From contig NZ_JACDIJ010000003.1 of NCBI RefSeq assembly GCF_050937815.1, positions 62,001 to 126,000 of the forward strand: 64,000 nt of DNA, in the 5' to 3' direction. Under the pieces are notes generated by a model. It was not told the DNA's origin and did not search any database. It saw only the letters and a list, made by a program, of their open reading frames with translations. This document shows, one piece after another, positions 61,300 to 64,000 of the stretch. Both the position numbers and the translations under genes were made by a program. Within the stretch, counting starts at the first letter, position 1. Each line of letters opens with the position of its first letter. This DNA is from Treponema_C sp050937815. GTDB lineage: Bacteria > Spirochaetota > Spirochaetia > Treponematales > Treponemataceae.

Positions 61300-62433
61300 A
61301 TGGCAGTTAACTGCGGTATTGTAGGGTTGCCCAATGTAGGTAAATCAACCATTTTTTCCGCTCTCACTTCGGCTCCGGCAGAGGCGGCAAATTATCCGTT
61401 TTGTACGATAAATCCCAATGTAGGCATTGTCGATTTACCGGACGAGCGCCTTGATTTTTTATATGAAAAATTCGCCTCTAAACGCCGGGTGCCGGCTTGT
61501 GTCGAATTTGTAGACATTGCCGGATTGGTAAAAGGCGCGTCAAAAGGCGAAGGTTTGGGCAATCAATTTTTAGCCCATATACGCGAAGTCGGAATTATCG
61601 CCCATGTTGTACGGTGTTTTGAAAACAGCGACATTATCCATGTGGCAAACAAAATAGACCCCGCCGACGATATTGAAACAATCAATATGGAACTTGCATT
61701 TGCCGATTTGGATACGGTTGAAAAGCGCATCGAAAAAGCCAATCGTGCCGCCCGTGTTATGGGCAAAGACGAACAAAAAAAAGCTGCGGTCATACTGTCG
61801 GCTTTGGATAAAATCAAGCCCCTGCTTGAAAACGGTAAAAGCGCACGCTTCGCTTCTTTAAGCGATGAAGAAAGGGCGGCCGTTTACGATTTGCATCTTA
61901 TAACGATGAAACCCCAGCTTTATGTATGTAATGTCGATGAAGAAGGAATAAAAAACGGCAACCGATACATCGAAACGGTAAAAAAAATAGCCGCAGCCGA
62001 ACGTTTTGCAGACGGTACTTTTTCCGATGTGGTAGTCATTTGCGGCAAATTCGAAGCGGAACTTGCCGGTCTTGAAAGCGAAGAAGAACGCAAAGAGTTT
62101 TTAAGTGAATTAGGACTCACAGAATCCGGTTTAAGCGTTTTAGCCCGAACCGCTTACCGCCTTTTGGGATTGCGTACTTTTTTAACTGCCGGAGAAGACG
62201 AGTGCCGTGCATGGACCATTCGATCCGGCGATACGGCACCCCGGGCGGCGGGCGTTATTCATACCGATTTTGAAAAGGGCTTTATCAAAGCCGAAACATA
62301 CTCCTTTGAAGATTTTAAAACCTACGGCTCCGAAGCGGCTATAAAAGCTGCAGGAAAATACCGTATCGAAGGACGCGATTATATTGTACAGGACGGCGAT
62401 GTTATTTTCTTTAAATTTAACGTAACAAAATAA
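61300..62433 (+). CDS. ychF: Redox-regulated ATPase YchF
   Basis: Obg-family P-loop protein of 377 residues, a universally conserved ribosome-associated ATPase. G1 GLPNVGKSTIF, G3 VDIAGLVKGASKGEGLGNQFL, G4-like NKIDPADD (preferring ATP), and C-terminal TGS-like domain GEDECRAWTIRSGDTAPRAAG...FIKAETYSFEDF and YIVQDGDVIFFKFNV. Length matches the family. GAGGAC precedes ATG 61300. Confidence 0.96.
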   Translation: MAVNCGIVGLPNVGKSTIFSALTSAPAEAANYPFCTINPNVGIVDLPDERLDFLYEKFASKRRVPACVEFVDIAGLVKGASKGEGLGNQFLAHIREVGIIAHVVRCFENSDIIHVANKIDPADDIETINMELAFADLDTVEKRIEKANRAARVMGKDEQKKAAVILSALDKIKPLLENGKSARFASLSDEERAAVYDLHLITMKPQLYVCNVDEEGIKNGNRYIETVKKIAAAERFADGTFSDVVVICGKFEAELAGLESEEERKEFLSELGLTESGLSVLARTAYRLLGLRTFLTAGEDECRAWTIRSGDTAPRAAGVIHTDFEKGFIKAETYSFEDFKTYGSEAAIKAAGKYRIEGRDYIVQDGDVIFFKFNVTK

Positions 62434-62531
62434 TATCCTGCTATAACGCCGTTTTTTTCTTTTTTACCCCTATAATATATGTAAAGCGTTTGCTTTTCAG
62501 CGCTTTATATTTCGGTAAGGGGGATAAAGGT

Positions 62532-63590
62532 ATGAACAATACCCTCATACAAAAAATCGGCCTTTTGTCGTGTTTGTTTTTTCTTTTTTTCGATGTATCC
62601 GCTTGCCGCACGGAAAAACGGCCCGTTCGTATTATCAGCTGGAATGTACAAACTTTTTTTGATGCACATACTGCCGGAACCGAATATGCCGAATTCGGCG
62701 ATAAAAGCGGTTTGTGGAGCATCGGCAAATATGAAGCCCGCTTAAAGCGGCTCTGTGCTTTTATGCGCGAAAACCCCGCAGACATTTATGTATTTGAAGA
62801 AATAGAAAACCGAGCCGTTTTACAAGATATTGCAAATTACAACGCAGGCTTTTCGGGGGCGGCGCAAAAAACCGTTACAGCCCTTTTTGCCGGGGAAAAA
62901 AACGGCAGTTTGGGTATTGCGGTTATATCCCGGCTTCCGATAAAAAAAGCGGCGGTACACCAAATACATGTACAGGCATTGATAAGGCCGGATAAAAAAG
63001 AAACCGGAAAAATGCGGCAACTAAAAGCGCCGCCGCTCAGACCGCTTTTGGAAATACACTTTGAAAATAAAGACGACACCTTTATTCTTTTTGCCTGTCA
63101 CTGGAAATCAAAAAGCGGCGGTGCACAAAAAAGCGATATATGGAGGGAATTGCAGGAAAAGCTGCTTGTACAAAGTATTGCCGCTCTTACAGAAGCTGAA
63201 AAAGAAAAAGCGCTTATCGTTTGCGGCGATTTTAACCGCGCCTTGGAAGAATTTTCCCTTTGCCCAAAGGATTCGGATAAAAAAAACACGGTCGCATTAA
63301 CCGGAGCATCGGATACGCTCAAGCTGTATTCGGCATGGCTTACATTTCAATCTGCCGGCAAAATAATGGTCCCGGAAAAAAAATTCGAAAAAGAACGCGG
63401 CTCATATTATTTTAAAGGAAGATGGGAAAAAATAGACCACTTTTTTTATAACGGGCAAGTACAAGCAAAAAATTTTTTCCCCCTCGATTTCGGGGCGCAT
63501 ACGGACAAAGGGGGTCTTCCCCTTCGTTATAATATACATACGGGAGCAGGCTATTCGGATCACTTGCCCCTGGTTTTTGATTTTATATAA
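62532..63590 (+). CDS. Endonuclease/exonuclease/phosphatase-family lipoprotein
   Basis: A 352-residue protein from ATG 62532 (MNNTLIQKIGLLSCLFFLFF), chosen for GGGGGA at -7 over the upstream ATG 62490. The likely lipobox is DVSAC. EEP-fold motifs: IISWNVQTFFD, ADIYVFEEIENRAVL (metal Glu), LFACHWKSKSGG (His), VCGDFNRALEEF (GDFN) and the final AGYSDHLPLVFDF (SDHxP, catalytic His). An exported or lipid-anchored nuclease or phosphodiesterase is implied; nucleic acid is a plausible but unproven substrate. Confidence 0.86.
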   Translation: MNNTLIQKIGLLSCLFFLFFDVSACRTEKRPVRIISWNVQTFFDAHTAGTEYAEFGDKSGLWSIGKYEARLKRLCAFMRENPADIYVFEEIENRAVLQDIANYNAGFSGAAQKTVTALFAGEKNGSLGIAVISRLPIKKAAVHQIHVQALIRPDKKETGKMRQLKAPPLRPLLEIHFENKDDTFILFACHWKSKSGGAQKSDIWRELQEKLLVQSIAALTEAEKEKALIVCGDFNRALEEFSLCPKDSDKKNTVALTGASDTLKLYSAWLTFQSAGKIMVPEKKFEKERGSYYFKGRWEKIDHFFYNGQVQAKNFFPLDFGAHTDKGGLPLRYNIHTGAGYSDHLPLVFDFI

Positions 63591-63682
63591 AGCCTTTTAA
63601 GGCTGCCGGGACATCGGAAAATACGGCACCCCGCCCTCATTCGGCCGTTTTACCGCCCGCCTGCCCCGGCAAGGGTTAAAGT

Positions 63683-63844
63683 TTATTCCACTTTGGAAAA
63701 ACTGTCTTTTCCTACTCCGCACAGGGGGCATACCCAATCATCGGGAATATCCTCAAAAGCGGTTCCCGGAGCGATTCCGCTGTCAGGGTCGCCCACTGCG
63801 GGATCGTATTCATAACCGCATACAGTACATACGTATTTTGCCAT
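63683..63844 (-). CDS. Rubredoxin
   Basis: A 53-residue mononuclear iron electron carrier found by translating the minus strand from ATG 63844, with GGAGG upstream. The two Cys pairs are YVCTVCGYEYDP and WVCPLCGVGKDSF, with the characteristic GDPDSGIAPGTAFEDIPDDW between. Typical of anaerobes, where it serves oxygen or superoxide reductase pathways; no such partner is in the window. The gap at 63591-63682 before it holds only a short hairpin (AGCCTT/AAGGCT). Confidence 0.96.
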   Translation of the reverse strand: MAKYVCTVCGYEYDPAVGDPDSGIAPGTAFEDIPDDWVCPLCGVGKDSFSKVE

Positions 63845-63955
63845 AATTTCCTCCTGGCTCTGTAATAAAAATCATCATAACTTATATTCCCGTTTCTGTC
63901 GATACTGATTAAACAAATTTTACGTTCAAAACTTTTTTGTTGCCGTTTTTACTAC

Positions 63956-63985
63956 TTGACATGAGTACCGCTTTCTTGATATGCT
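63956..63985 (+). promoter_or_regulatory. Possible promoter at window end
   Basis: TTGACA (63956-63961) with ATATGC or TATGCT 17-18 bp downstream. The -10 box is poor and the downstream gene is outside the window. Confidence 0.3.
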
Positions 63986-64000
63986 GGGCGAAGCTTGGGG

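Overview
The window looks like a chromosomal segment of a spirochaete, most likely a Treponema. This is inferred from gene content: a TbpA/ThiBPQ-type thiamine ABC operon behind a TPP riboswitch, two divergent group III phosphofructokinases, several lipoproteins with spirochaete-style lipoboxes, two methyl-accepting chemotaxis proteins, a trimeric [FeFe] hydrogenase and rubredoxin, all consistent with a motile anaerobe. No rRNA or taxon-defining marker is present, so genus is an inference. Recognisable promoters are of the TTGnnn-(16/17)-TATAAT type.

Layout. 1-3489: an ABC-F ATPase cut by the window edge, then an SH3-domain lipoprotein. 3486-5987: the decayed 3' part of a large phage 'polyvalent' protein whose 5' end is cut exactly at the first base of a CRISPR array. 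5988-8265: 35 identical 36-bp repeats and 34 spacers. 8334-12977: cas2, cas1 and a 1124-residue Cas9, without csn2 or cas4, which fits type II-C. Every repeat carries a near-consensus sigma70 promoter (TTGACT, 16 bp, TATAAT) firing into its own spacer, towards the cas genes. I could not find a tracrRNA. 13175-14927: a DUF1007/NicO metal transport pair. 14943-19808: an accessory stretch of unknown exported and small proteins, a DUF234-type ATPase, an acyltransferase-like Ntn hydrolase and a family of about 40-bp dispersed repeats.

19927-31488: nrdA-nrdB (class Ia ribonucleotide reductase), phosphofructokinase, aldehyde dehydrogenase, a YhcH-type protein, Tex, an NlpC/P60 hydrolase and a lipoprotein. 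31616-36628: a five-gene electron-bifurcating [FeFe] hydrogenase operon (hydC, an HATPase, a small ferredoxin, hydB, hydA) closed by a strong terminator. 36789-43996: a mazEF module, a membrane protein, mnmE, a PAP2 phosphatase, a DUF4015 protein and a second phosphofructokinase.

44024-47502: thiamine/TPP ABC transporter (ATPase, fused permease, binding protein) with its TPP riboswitch and promoter, then tRNA-Val(CAC). 47783-54662: an RNA-repair operon (hen1, pnkp) followed by flavodoxin, a GNAT acetyltransferase and a chemoreceptor with no periplasmic sensor. 54703-64000: an HD hydrolase, a small lipoprotein, a Zn/Cd P-type ATPase with its ArsR/SmtB regulator and operator, a DNA-deoxyinosine glycosylase-like protein, a second chemoreceptor, ychF, an endonuclease/exonuclease/phosphatase lipoprotein and rubredoxin. 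The most unusual parts are the self-promoting repeats of the CRISPR array and its junction with the phage remnant, the Hen1-Pnkp RNA repair operon, and the unexplained repeats and inverted repeats around the DUF234 ATPase.
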